From Nocardioides luteus (GTDB taxonomy: Bacteria > Actinomycetota > Actinomycetes > Propionibacteriales > Nocardioidaceae): 64,000 nt of DNA. Every line of letters starts with the position of its first letter. Positions within the stretch are counted from its first letter, which is position 1. The notes beneath the pieces were generated by a model. It was given only the letters and a program-made list of their open reading frames with translations, was not told the origin of the DNA and ran no database searches. Location of the stretch: the NCBI RefSeq assembly GCF_015752315.1, contig NZ_JADOVJ010000001.1:2472501-2536500 (forward strand). Reading direction: 5' to 3'. Both the position numbers and the translations under genes were made by a program. Positions 26,598 to 33,959 of the stretch are shown piece after piece.

Positions 26598-27050
26598 TCA
26601 GGCGTGCGTGGCCGGTCCGCCGGGTCCGGTCAGCTTCGCGCTGGGCTGGTCCTTGAGGCTGGTGGTGAGCTCCCAGGTGCGCTCGTAGCCGGTGTGGGCG
26701 ATGCGCCAGCCCTGCGGCGTACGCACGTAGCGGTCCTCGTAGAAGGCGGCGCCCTCGAGGGCGAACGCGAAGGCGGGGGCGAAGACCTTGTCGTAGAGGT
26801 ACCAGCGGCCGGAGGCCTCATCGCCGTCGACCGTGATCTCGGGGTGGTGCAGGTGGTGCATCGTGATGATCTCGGCGGGCAGGTTGGTGCGCATGTAGTC
26901 GACCAGCTCGCCCGGAGTGCCGAAGGAGAGGCCGGCGTAGTCGGCGGTGGCGTCGTCGCTGAAGCAGGTGGCGAACTCGTCCCACTGCTTGGTGTCGAGG
27001 AGGCGTACGTAGCGGAACTTGAGCTGCTCGATCTCCCTGATGTCACTCAT
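26598..27050 (-). CDS. SnoaL/NTF2-like protein
   Basis: 150 aa, nuclear transport factor 2 (SnoaL-like) cone fold: IEQLKFRYVRLLDTKQWDEF at the N-terminus, then FSDDATADY and HHLHHPEITVDGDEASGRWYLYD. Members of this fold include ketosteroid isomerase and many dehydratases or scavenger proteins of unknown role. The typical ketosteroid isomerase residues cannot be assigned with confidence. The KstR box lies 13 bp upstream of the ATG with a -10 (TACTAT, 27065-27060, minus strand) and almost no leader, so steroid-regulated expression is likely. Confidence 0.75.
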   Translation of the reverse strand: MSDIREIEQLKFRYVRLLDTKQWDEFATCFSDDATADYAGLSFGTPGELVDYMRTNLPAEIITMHHLHHPEITVDGDEASGRWYLYDKVFAPAFAFALEGAAFYEDRYVRTPQGWRIAHTGYERTWELTTSLKDQPSAKLTGPGGPATHA

Positions 27051-27063
27051 GGACCGATCATAG

Positions 27064-27077
27064 TAGAACGTGTTCTA
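27064..27077. promoter_or_regulatory. KstR box between NTF2-like gene and esterase
   Basis: TAGAACGTGTTCTA, a perfect palindrome fitting the KstR consensus. It lies between divergent genes and can serve both. Confidence 0.82.
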
Positions 27078-27163
27078 TAAATGGGCCGGTCGTGGGCTGA
27101 CGTTCGGCCACCGGTCGGCCATAGGTCACGACGTGGACCGCCGTCGAGGTGCAGGATCGCGGT

Positions 27164-28012
27164 GTGGACGGGATGGTCGAGCTGCGCGAGCGGCGCGCGG
27201 CGCTGTTGGCGAACCGCCGCCTGACCTGGGTCTTCGGTGCCGACGACCCGGAGGCGGTGATGCGAGAGGTGCGGGCCGGTGACCTCCGGCTGCGCGTGCA
27301 CGCCCCGCTAGCTCCTGCGACCTCCGTCGCTGGCCGGCCGATCGTGCTGGCCTTCCACGGCGGCGGCTGGTGCTGGGGGTCGCCGGAGCAGTCCCGCTGG
27401 ATGGCCGGGCGGATCGCGGCCCGCACGGGTGCCGTGGTCGTCGCGCCGGCCTATCGGCTGGCGCCGGAGCACCCCTATCCGGCGGCGGTCGAGGACTGCT
27501 GGACGGCGCTGAGCTGGGTGGTCGCCCATGCCGCCGACCTCGGCGGCGACGCCGACCGGATCGCGGTGATGGGCGACAGTGCCGGCGGCACGCTCGCCGC
27601 CGTCGTGGCCCTGCGCGCCCGTGACGAGGGCGCGCCCCGGATCCGCGGCCAGGTGCTCATCTATCCGGTCGTCGACCTCGTCGGCCTGCGCGGGCCCGGG
27701 CTCGGCGGGATCGTCGAGCACTATCTCGGCGGTGACGCGTCGCGCGCGGAGGAGTGGGCGGCCTCGCCGCTGCGGGCGGCCTCCCATGCCGACCTGCCCC
27801 CGGCACTCGTCCTCACCGCTCGGTTCGATCCGCTACGCCGGCATGCCGAGCGCTACGCCGGGGTGCTGCGTACGGCCGGGGTGGACGTCACCATGCACTG
27901 CCCGACCCTGGCGACCCATGCCTACCTCACCCTGCCCGGGATCTCACCCGCGTCGCGCGCCGGCCTGGCCCGCGTGGTGACCTTCCTTGACCAGGTGCTG
28001 GCCAGTCGATAA
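27164..28012 (+). CDS. Alpha/beta hydrolase, hormone-sensitive-lipase family
   Basis: 282-aa esterase/lipase. Oxyanion motif HGGGWCWGSPEQ (about residue 65), nucleophile Ser in MGDSAGGTLAA (about 143), Asp in ARFDPLRRHAERY and His in ATHAYLTLPG complete an HSL-type triad. Cytoplasmic, with no signal peptide. GTG 27164 was chosen because AGGA lies 7 bases upstream; GTG 27149 and ATG 27173 are in frame. The KstR box 87 bp upstream suggests a role in steroid ester or lactone hydrolysis; this is inferred. A repeat array separates its 3' end from the convergent F420-type oxidoreductase gene. Confidence 0.85.
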   Translation: MDGMVELRERRAALLANRRLTWVFGADDPEAVMREVRAGDLRLRVHAPLAPATSVAGRPIVLAFHGGGWCWGSPEQSRWMAGRIAARTGAVVVAPAYRLAPEHPYPAAVEDCWTALSWVVAHAADLGGDADRIAVMGDSAGGTLAAVVALRARDEGAPRIRGQVLIYPVVDLVGLRGPGLGGIVEHYLGGDASRAEEWAASPLRAASHADLPPALVLTARFDPLRRHAERYAGVLRTAGVDVTMHCPTLATHAYLTLPGISPASRAGLARVVTFLDQVLASR

Positions 28013-28015
28013 CGC

Positions 28016-28194
28016 CGACCCGGCGCATCTGTCCCACCTGAGGATGTCGAGTCGGCGCATCTGTCTCGCGTGAGCGTGCCGAGTCGGCGCAACTGCTCCA
28101 CGAGTCCGGGACATTTGCGCCGAGTGGGCGCCGAAATCTGGGACATTCGCGCCGACTCGGCGATGGCTGACGGGACAGTTGCGCCGAGTCGGCG
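28016..28194. repeat. Inverted pair of triple 32-bp repeats
   Basis: Three direct copies of a unit beginning CGAGTCGGCGCATCTGTCTC start at 28016, 28048 and 28080. Three copies in the opposite orientation (GGGACATTCGCGCCGACTCG) start at 28108, 28140 and 28172. Each set has a period of exactly 32 bp; about 20-22 bp of each unit is conserved and the rest varies. The array fills the gap between two convergent genes and could fold into large hairpins, perhaps acting as a bidirectional terminator or REP-like element. Confidence 0.85.
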
Positions 28195-28199
28195 GTTGG

Positions 28200-29039
28200 T
28201 CAGGTCAGATTCAGGCGGGCGGCTAGCTTGTCGAGGTAGGTGAGTACGCCTGCGGGTTCCGTGTCGGGGACGCCCCAGATCAGCTCGTCGGCGACGGACC
28301 ACTCGGTGAGGTCCTCCGGGGTCGGCTTCTTGGCGACGAGCACCCGGACCTCGGGTTTGCCCTCGCGGCCGGCCGACTCCCACTCGTCCTGGAGGGTCTT
28401 GACCTTGTCGCCGATGCCGGCCTCGGTCGGTGTCGACATCCAACCCTCGGCGTTGCGGGCGATCCAGCGCAGCGTCTTGGGTCCGCCGCCGGCGCCGACG
28501 ATCGTCGGGATCCGGCCCTGCGGCGGCTTCGGGTAGGCCCAGGAAGGGCCGAAGGAGACGAACTCGCCGTCGTAGGCGGCCTCCTCCTCGGTCCACAACG
28601 CACGCATGGCCTCGAGATACTCCTTCAGTGCGGTGCGCTTGCGGTCGCCGGGGATGCCGTGGTCGGCGAGCTCGTCGGTGTTCCAGCCGAACCCGACGCC
28701 CAGCGAGACCCGGCCGCCGGAGAGGTGGTCGAGGGTCGCGATCGCCTTGGCCAGCGTGATCGGGTCGGACTCGACCGGCAGCGCGACCGCGGTCGACAGC
28801 CCGATCCGCGAGGTCACCGCGGCGCAGGTCCCGAGCGTCACCCAGGGGTCGAGCGTACGCAGGTAGCGGTCGTCGGGGAGCTCGGTGCCGCCGGTGGGGT
28901 GCAGGGCGTCGCGGCGCACCGGGATGTGGGTGTGCTCGGGCACGTAGAACGTGTCGAAGCCGCGCTCCTCGGCGGCGGAGGCGAGCTCGGCGGGCGCGAT
29001 GCCGCGGTCCGAGGTGAACAGGACGATGCCGTGGCGCAT
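28200..29039 (-). CDS. LLM-class F420-dependent oxidoreductase
   Basis: 279 aa, luciferase-like monooxygenase fold of the F420-using subgroup (RGIAPAELASAAEERGFDTFYVPEHTHIP at the N-terminus, read here as two blocks; RVSLGVGFGWNTDEL and IPTIVGAGGGPKTLRW further on). The family reduces or oxidises substrates with cofactor F420. Mycobacterial KstR regulons contain a comparable gene (Rv3520c). The KstR box lies 10 bp upstream. TACTGT (29051-29046, minus strand) stands exactly 6 bases before the ATG, so a leaderless mRNA is likely. Substrate unknown. Confidence 0.85.
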   Translation of the reverse strand: MRHGIVLFTSDRGIAPAELASAAEERGFDTFYVPEHTHIPVRRDALHPTGGTELPDDRYLRTLDPWVTLGTCAAVTSRIGLSTAVALPVESDPITLAKAIATLDHLSGGRVSLGVGFGWNTDELADHGIPGDRKRTALKEYLEAMRALWTEEEAAYDGEFVSFGPSWAYPKPPQGRIPTIVGAGGGPKTLRWIARNAEGWMSTPTEAGIGDKVKTLQDEWESAGREGKPEVRVLVAKKPTPEDLTEWSVADELIWGVPDTEPAGVLTYLDKLAARLNLT

Positions 29040-29049
29040 GACACAACAG

Positions 29050-29063
29050 TAGAACGTGTTCTA
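29050..29063. promoter_or_regulatory. KstR box between F420-type and GMC oxidoreductases
   Basis: TAGAACGTGTTCTA, perfect palindrome, shared by two divergent genes. Confidence 0.84.
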
Positions 29064-29101
29064 GTCTTTCCGGAAGGGATCACCGGGAGAGAGAAGCGAA
29101 C

Positions 29102-30709
29102 ATGGAAGCCGACTACATCGTCGTAGGAGCCGGGAGTGCGGGGTGTGCCACCGCCCGCAGGCTGGCCGAGAGCGGTGCCAGCGTGATCGTGATCGAGGCG
29201 GGCACCAAGGACACCGCCTTCGGGATCAAGAACCTCCTCGAGCTCCCCGGCGCTGTCGCCGCGATGCTCTCCACGCCGCAGCTCAAGAAGCTGGTCGACT
29301 GGGGCTACAAGTCGGTGCCGCAGAGCGCCGCCCTCGACCGGGTCATCCCGATGACGCGCGGCAAGGTGCTGGGTGGCTCCTCCTCGATCAACGGCATGCT
29401 CTGGGTGCGCGGCAACCGCCAGAACTTCGACGACTGGGCGGCCGACGGTGCGACCGGCTGGTCCTACGACGACGTGCTGCCCGCGTTCAAGCGGATGGAG
29501 GACTTCGAAGGTGGCGCCGATGAGTTCCGCGGCGAGGGCGGACCGGTGAAGGTGCGCTACCAGAAGGACCTCACCCCGGCCGCGCAGACCTGGATCGACG
29601 AGGCGCCCAAGCGGCTCGGGGTCAGCGCGCTCGACGACTACAACGGCAAGGAGCAGGAGGGCGTCGGCGTCGTCCAGCTCTCTGCGTCCGAGGGACGCAG
29701 ATACTCCGCCTCGAAGGCCTATCTGCGCGACGAGCCCCTGGACAACCTGCTGATCCTGACCAAGGCCCAGGTCACCCGGGTGCGGATCGAGGGCTCACGC
29801 GCGACCGGCGTCGAGGTGGTCGGCGCCGACGGGGAGAAGCAGACGATCCGCGCGACCCGCGAGGTCATCGTGTCAGCCGGCGTCTACGGCTCGCCGCACC
29901 TGCTGATGCTCTCCGGAATAGGCCATTCCGCCCACCTCCGCGAGCATGGCATCGAGGTCCACGCCGATCTCCCGGTCGGCGACAACTTCCACGACCACCT
30001 CTTCGTGCCGGTCTCCTTCCGGATGGACTCGGCGCTGCGGCGGCCGACGCCCGCCTACTTCGCCGCCGGCTTCGCGAAGTCGCGGCTCACCCGCAAGGGC
30101 TGGGCGGCCGGGTCGCAGTTCGAGGCCTTCGGCTTCGTACGCAGCGCCCTGGCCGGCCAGGTCCCCGACCTGCAGCTACACGTCCTCTACTGGGTCTACC
30201 CGTTCCCGAACCAGGACGGCGAGAAGGCGATCCGGCCGCCGACGAGCAAGCCCGGCCTGTGCATCCTGCCGACGCTGATCTATCCCGAGAGCCGCGGCAC
30301 CGTACGCCTGGCCAGCGCCGACCCGTTCGCGCACCCGCTGCTCGACCCGGCCTACCTGACGTCGGGCAAGGACACCGAGGTGCTCCTGGACGGGATCGCG
30401 AAGGTGCGCGAGATGATGGTCGGACTCGGTGACAACCAGGGTGAGATCTCGCCAGGCCCGGACCACGCCGGCGCGGAAGCCACCCGCGAGCTGCTGCCCA
30501 ACATCGTGCACAGCGTCTACCACGGCGTCGGCACCTGCCGGATGGGCTCGGACGAGCGCGCGGTCGTCGACCCGTCGCTGCGGGTGCTGGGCATCGACGG
30601 CCTGCGGGTCGCAGACGCGAGCGTGATGCCCTCGATCACCGGTGGCAACACCAACGCGCCCTCGATCATGATCGGGGAGCGCGCCGCCGACCTGATCCTG
30701 AGCGCCTAG
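29102..30709 (+). CDS. GMC-family FAD oxidoreductase (choline-dehydrogenase-like)
   Basis: 535-aa flavoprotein oxidising an alcohol. The N-terminal FAD motif is IVVGAGSAGCATARRLAESG; GKVLGGSSSINGMLWVRGN is the GMC signature 1, and VSAGVYGSPHLLMLSGIG is signature 2. The C-terminal catalytic region is HGVGTCRMGSDERAVVDP...GGNTNAPS, with the usual His and Asn. Paralogous to the GMC gene at 46651-48273. ATG preceded by GAGAGAAG. The KstR box 38 bp upstream supports a steroid alcohol as substrate, but this is an inference. Followed 12 bp later by an enoyl-CoA hydratase/isomerase gene. Confidence 0.87.
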   Translation: MEADYIVVGAGSAGCATARRLAESGASVIVIEAGTKDTAFGIKNLLELPGAVAAMLSTPQLKKLVDWGYKSVPQSAALDRVIPMTRGKVLGGSSSINGMLWVRGNRQNFDDWAADGATGWSYDDVLPAFKRMEDFEGGADEFRGEGGPVKVRYQKDLTPAAQTWIDEAPKRLGVSALDDYNGKEQEGVGVVQLSASEGRRYSASKAYLRDEPLDNLLILTKAQVTRVRIEGSRATGVEVVGADGEKQTIRATREVIVSAGVYGSPHLLMLSGIGHSAHLREHGIEVHADLPVGDNFHDHLFVPVSFRMDSALRRPTPAYFAAGFAKSRLTRKGWAAGSQFEAFGFVRSALAGQVPDLQLHVLYWVYPFPNQDGEKAIRPPTSKPGLCILPTLIYPESRGTVRLASADPFAHPLLDPAYLTSGKDTEVLLDGIAKVREMMVGLGDNQGEISPGPDHAGAEATRELLPNIVHSVYHGVGTCRMGSDERAVVDPSLRVLGIDGLRVADASVMPSITGGNTNAPSIMIGERAADLILSA

Positions 30710-30721
30710 GAGGCCCTGCAC

Positions 30722-31522
30722 ATGTCTGATCTGCTGCTGAGCGAGGACCGCGACCGCGTCCGTACGCTGACCCTCGACCGACCCGACCAGCTCAACGCCT
30801 TCAACCAAGCGCTCTACGTCGCCCTCGCCGAGGCGTTGCGCGCCGCCGACGAGGACCCGGAGGTGGCGGTCGTGCTGCTCACCGGGACCGGACGGGCCTT
30901 CTCCGCCGGCACCGACCTCCTGGAGATGAAGGAGACCGCCTCGAGTGCCGGCGAGGATGCCGGTGACGGCGCACCGCACGGGTTCATCGAGCTGCTCGAC
31001 TCCCTGGTGGCGTTCTCGAAGCCGCTGGTCGTCGCGGTCAACGGGCTCGGGCTCGGCATCGGCGCGACCCTCCTCGGCTACGCCGACCTAGGCTTCGCCT
31101 CCACCGCGGCGAGGTTCAAGACGCCGTTCACCACGCTCGGCGTCGCCCCGGAGGCGGCCTCCAGCTTCCTCTTCCCGCGGCTGATCGGGCGCCAGAACGC
31201 CGCCTGGATGCTGATGTCGGGGGAGTGGGTGAGCGCTGAGGAGGCCCAGCAGATGGGACTCGTGTGGCGGGTCACCGACCCCGACGAGCTCCTCGACACC
31301 GCCTGGGACCACGCCGCCACGCTCGCCGCGCGGCCGATCAGCAGCCTGGTCGCGGTCAAGGAGACCATGACCGCATCGCTGCGTCAGGGGATCGAGGCGG
31401 CCCGTGAGCTCGAGAACGCCAAGTTCGCCGAGCTGCTCGGTGGCCCCGCCAACATCGAGGCGCTCGTCGCCTTCGCCGAGGGGCGCAAGCCCGACTTCAC
31501 GAAGCTTCCGCCGGGGGCCTGA
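30722..31522 (+). CDS. Enoyl-CoA hydratase/isomerase
   Basis: 266 aa crotonase fold. Oxyanion-hole stretches are GRAFSAGTDLLEM (about 58-70) and NGLGLGIGATLLGYADLGFAS (two short blocks around 103-123). TTLGVAPEAASSFLFP matches the delta3,delta2-enoyl-CoA isomerase pattern LG.SPE..SS, with its Glu as the likely catalytic base, so isomerisation is at least as likely as hydration. Last gene of the KstR-box operon begun by the GMC oxidoreductase. C-terminus KPDFTKLPPGA. Confidence 0.85.
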   Translation: MSDLLLSEDRDRVRTLTLDRPDQLNAFNQALYVALAEALRAADEDPEVAVVLLTGTGRAFSAGTDLLEMKETASSAGEDAGDGAPHGFIELLDSLVAFSKPLVVAVNGLGLGIGATLLGYADLGFASTAARFKTPFTTLGVAPEAASSFLFPRLIGRQNAAWMLMSGEWVSAEEAQQMGLVWRVTDPDELLDTAWDHAATLAARPISSLVAVKETMTASLRQGIEAARELENAKFAELLGGPANIEALVAFAEGRKPDFTKLPPGA

Positions 31523-31528
31523 GCGGGC

Positions 31529-31723
31529 TCAGCGGTGCGAGCGGGGTCGGTGGTCGAAGCTTCCGTAGCGGTCGCGGCCGTCGAGATGGTACTCACGCTC
31601 CATCTCGGTGAGGTCGTGCTCGATCTGGCGGCCGCGGCGGCGGTCGAGGAAGGCGGCGATCAGCATCAGGACGGTCCAGAACACGATCATCCCGATCGTG
31701 ACCGCGATGACTGCGCTGTTCAT
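31529..31723 (-). CDS. Small membrane protein, one span plus basic tail
   Basis: 64 aa. N-terminal membrane helix (about residues 5-26, VIAVTIGMIVFWTVLMLIAA), then DRRRGRQIEHDLTEMEREYHLDGRDRYG, a charged cytoplasmic tail (quoted in part). This looks like the short SHOCT-like or hypothetical membrane proteins common in actinobacteria; no function assigned. Last gene of a four-gene minus-strand cluster, starting 5 bp after the BON-like gene. Confidence 0.65.
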   Translation of the reverse strand: MNSAVIAVTIGMIVFWTVLMLIAAFLDRRRGRQIEHDLTEMEREYHLDGRDRYGSFDHRPRSHR

Positions 31724-31728
31724 GGGGA

Positions 31729-31992
31729 TCAGCTCCTCTGTGGTGGGTCGATCTTCTCGTGGCCGGGCCCGCCCGGACCGGGCTCGGCGCTGAGCATGAT
31801 GTGGTCGACGATCTCGAGCCCGGTGTCGTGCTCCCGGACGACCTCGAGGACCGTGGCCCGCCGCTCCTCGGAGGCGACTTCGCCGGAGACGACGAGATGG
31901 TCGCCGCGTACCTGGACCCGGATGCCGAGCTCGTTGGTGCGTGGGTCGGTCGCGATATCGCGCTCCAGATCTCGTGCCAGCTGTTCGTTCAT
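31729..31992 (-). CDS. BON-like domain protein
   Basis: 87 aa. LARDLERDIATDPRTNELGI followed by VQVRGDHLVVSGEVASEERR and HDTGLEIVDHI is the alpha-beta pattern of a BON (OsmY-type) domain, usually a membrane- or lipid-interacting module, here without a signal peptide. Start ATG overlaps the stop of the metallophosphoesterase gene (ATGA), so translation is coupled. Confidence 0.7.
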   Translation of the reverse strand: MNEQLARDLERDIATDPRTNELGIRVQVRGDHLVVSGEVASEERRATVLEVVREHDTGLEIVDHIMLSAEPGPGGPGHEKIDPPQRS

Positions 31993-32729
31993 GCCGACCT
32001 CCTGGGGACGACGTCGTAGACGCGGAACGCTGCCTGGATGACGGGCTGGGCGACGTTGCGTACGGGGACCCCGGCCGGGGTGAGGCCCTTCTCTCGCCCG
32101 GCGTGGGCGTGGCCGTGGAGGGCCAGGTCGACGCCGGTCTCGTCGATCGCCTCGCCGAGCCGGTAGTTGCCGAGGAACGGCCAGATCTCCTTCGGCTCCC
32201 CGACCAGGGTCTCGTCGACGGGAGCGAAGTGGGACAGCGCGACGGTCACGTCAGGCTCGTCGCCGAGGTCGTCGAGGGCTTTGCGCAGCACGTCCGCGGT
32301 CTCGATGCCGTGGCCCGTGAAGGCCTTCATCTGCGGCTCTCCGAAGTCGGCCGCGGAGCGGCCGAGGAAGCCGAGACAGAAACCCTTGACCCCGGCGACG
32401 CCGAGCCGGCCGGCGTCCGTGTCGACGGTGGTCGAGGTGCCTTCGAGCACGGTCATCCCGCGGTCCTCCAGCAGCCGGGTGATGTCCCGCTCGGCTCCGG
32501 AGTGGTAGTCGTGGTTGCCGAGCACGACGAGGACGGGCACGTCGGCGACGCCGAACTCGTCGGCGAACGCCTCGGCCTCCTCGAGCGTCCCGTGCTGGGT
32601 GAGGTCGCCGGCGACGAGCAGCGCGTCGGCCTCCCCGGAGATCCCCTCGAGCAGCGGTGCATAGCGTCCTCGCAGATCGTCAGCGAGATGTACGTCGCCC
32701 ACGGCTGCCACACGAATCGGGTCAGGCAT
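31989..32729 (-). CDS. Calcineurin-like metallophosphoesterase
   Basis: 246 aa with all five metal motifs in order: GDVHLAD (about 10), VAGDLTQHG (about 40), LGNHDYHSG (about 70), ALSHFAP (about 164) and GHAHAGRE (about 204). It hydrolyses a phosphoester; substrate unknown. It overlaps the 3' end of the nucleotidyltransferase-like gene by 8 bases. No KstR box belongs to this cluster, so it is probably unrelated to steroid metabolism. Confidence 0.88.
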   Translation of the reverse strand: MPDPIRVAAVGDVHLADDLRGRYAPLLEGISGEADALLVAGDLTQHGTLEEAEAFADEFGVADVPVLVVLGNHDYHSGAERDITRLLEDRGMTVLEGTSTTVDTDAGRLGVAGVKGFCLGFLGRSAADFGEPQMKAFTGHGIETADVLRKALDDLGDEPDVTVALSHFAPVDETLVGEPKEIWPFLGNYRLGEAIDETGVDLALHGHAHAGREKGLTPAGVPVRNVAQPVIQAAFRVYDVVPRRSA

Positions 32730-33315
32730 CGTCCCCTCCCAGGATGCTTCTGTCCGTGACGGCGAGCGAGTCCAGCAGGCCGAGTGCGGCCTGCGCGAAC
32801 GGGCTCCGCTTCGCCTCCTGTCGCACCAGCTGCCAGTCGATCTGCTCGCGCAGCGCCCGGGCGCTGCCGACGATCGGCGAGAGGTCGCAGGCGTGCTCGC
32901 TGAGAGCGAGCATGCGCGAGACGACCAGGTCCGTCGCCGACATGACGGGCATGGTCACCGAGTCCACGGGCAGCTCGGTGCACCGCATCAGCAGCTCCTC
33001 GTCGACCGGGCCGGTCGGGAGCCGGTGGATCAGGTCGACGACCACGGTGTCGCGGCCGACCTTGACCAGCCAGTCCTCGGGGGCGGCGACCCGATCCATC
33101 CCGTTCTCGACCAGCTTCTGCACGGCCTCCTCGACGCAGTCCTGAGGGAGGACGAAGTCGACGTCGTGGGTGCTCTCCGGGCCGCCACGGGTCCAGACCG
33201 CGTACCCGCCCGCCAGCGCGAACGGGATCTCGGCGGCCTTCAACGTCGCGCCCACCCGCTTGAGTACGTCGCGTTGTCGCTGAAGCTCCTCGCCCAGCAC
33301 GTCAGTTCTCGGCAT
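32722..33315 (-). CDS. Nucleotidyltransferase-fold protein
   Basis: 197 aa. AEIPFALAGGYAVWTRGGPE followed by STHDVDFVL is the GG...DxD pattern of minimal nucleotidyltransferases (AbiEii/DUF-type), and VVVDLIHRL gives the third acidic position. Such proteins transfer nucleotides to RNA, protein or small molecules, but the substrate here is not known. A longer frame exists upstream but would overlap the KstR box region; ATG 33315 is preferred. First gene of the cluster ending at 31529. Confidence 0.75.
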   Translation of the reverse strand: MPRTDVLGEELQRQRDVLKRVGATLKAAEIPFALAGGYAVWTRGGPESTHDVDFVLPQDCVEEAVQKLVENGMDRVAAPEDWLVKVGRDTVVVDLIHRLPTGPVDEELLMRCTELPVDSVTMPVMSATDLVVSRMLALSEHACDLSPIVGSARALREQIDWQLVRQEAKRSPFAQAALGLLDSLAVTDRSILGGDDA

Positions 33316-33362
33316 AGAGGTGCGGTACCCCGAATCGGCTCTGCTCACCCCTTGCCCAAAAT

Positions 33363-33376
33363 AAGAACGTGTTCTA
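33363..33376 (+). promoter_or_regulatory. KstR-like box before the TetR-CYP51 operon
   Basis: AAGAACGTGTTCTA fits the KstR consensus except for the first base. A -10, TAATCT (33375-33380), overlaps its end, and the GTG at 33387 follows exactly six bases later without a Shine-Dalgarno. Confidence 0.72.
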
Positions 33377-33386
33377 ATCTGGACAC

Positions 33387-33959
33387 GTGTCCAGCGCAAC
33401 GAGCACCCGACAGGCGGAGACGGTCGAGCGACTGTTCTCCGCCGGCCTGCAGGAGCTGCGCGAGGTCGGGCACGAGGCGCTGACCATCCGTTCGGTCGCC
33501 GCGCGGGCCGGAGTCTCCTCGGCGACGGCCTACACCTACCTCGCCTCCAAGAGCCGCCTCTTCGCCGAGCTCTTCTGGCGCCACCTCACCCACGTCTCGT
33601 CGACCACGGCGACCGGTTCCCGCGTGGAGCGGGTGCAGGAGGCCGTACGCAGCCTGACCACGAGGATCGCCGAGGAGCCGGCGCTCGCGGCCGCGGTCAC
33701 CCCGGCGCTGCTGGGCAGCGATGCCGATGTCGAGCGCCTCCGGCTGCGGATCGGCGGCGAGTTCGCCGCCCGGTTCGAGGCGGCGCTCGGCGAGGGGGCC
33801 GAGGATGCGGTGCGCGAAGCGCTGCTGCTCGCCTTCTCGGGCGCGCTGCTGCAGGCGGGCATGGGCCTGATGACCTACGACGAGATGGCCGACCGGCTCG
33901 CGCCGGTCGTCGCTGTGATCGTCGACAAGCCGTCGAATCGAGCCTGTCGAGATGAGTGA
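33387..33959 (+). CDS. TetR-family regulator heading the CYP51 operon
   Basis: 190 aa. The N-terminal helix-turn-helix is IRSVAARAGVSSATAYTYLA (about residues 33-52); the C-terminal ligand domain is not specific to a known subfamily. It is not KstR itself: the N-terminus and recognition helix differ. By position it corresponds to Rv0767c next to the M. tuberculosis CYP51 genes. Probably leaderless GTG start. It overlaps the following P450 gene by 8 bases. It may sense a sterol intermediate and tune the operon in which it lies. Confidence 0.82.
   Translation: MSSATSTRQAETVERLFSAGLQELREVGHEALTIRSVAARAGVSSATAYTYLASKSRLFAELFWRHLTHVSSTTATGSRVERVQEAVRSLTTRIAEEPALAAAVTPALLGSDADVERLRLRIGGEFAARFEAALGEGAEDAVREALLLAFSGALLQAGMGLMTYDEMADRLAPVVAVIVDKPSNRACRDE

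Noticed and set aside
28016..28194. CRISPR array
   Set aside because: Only three copies per orientation, imperfect cores, filler of about 10 bp instead of spacers of about 30 bp, an orientation flip in the middle and no cas genes.
33387..33959. KstR itself
   Set aside because: The N-terminus and recognition helix do not resemble KstR as I know it, and position in the CYP51 operon matches a different TetR-type gene. The KstR gene is probably elsewhere.
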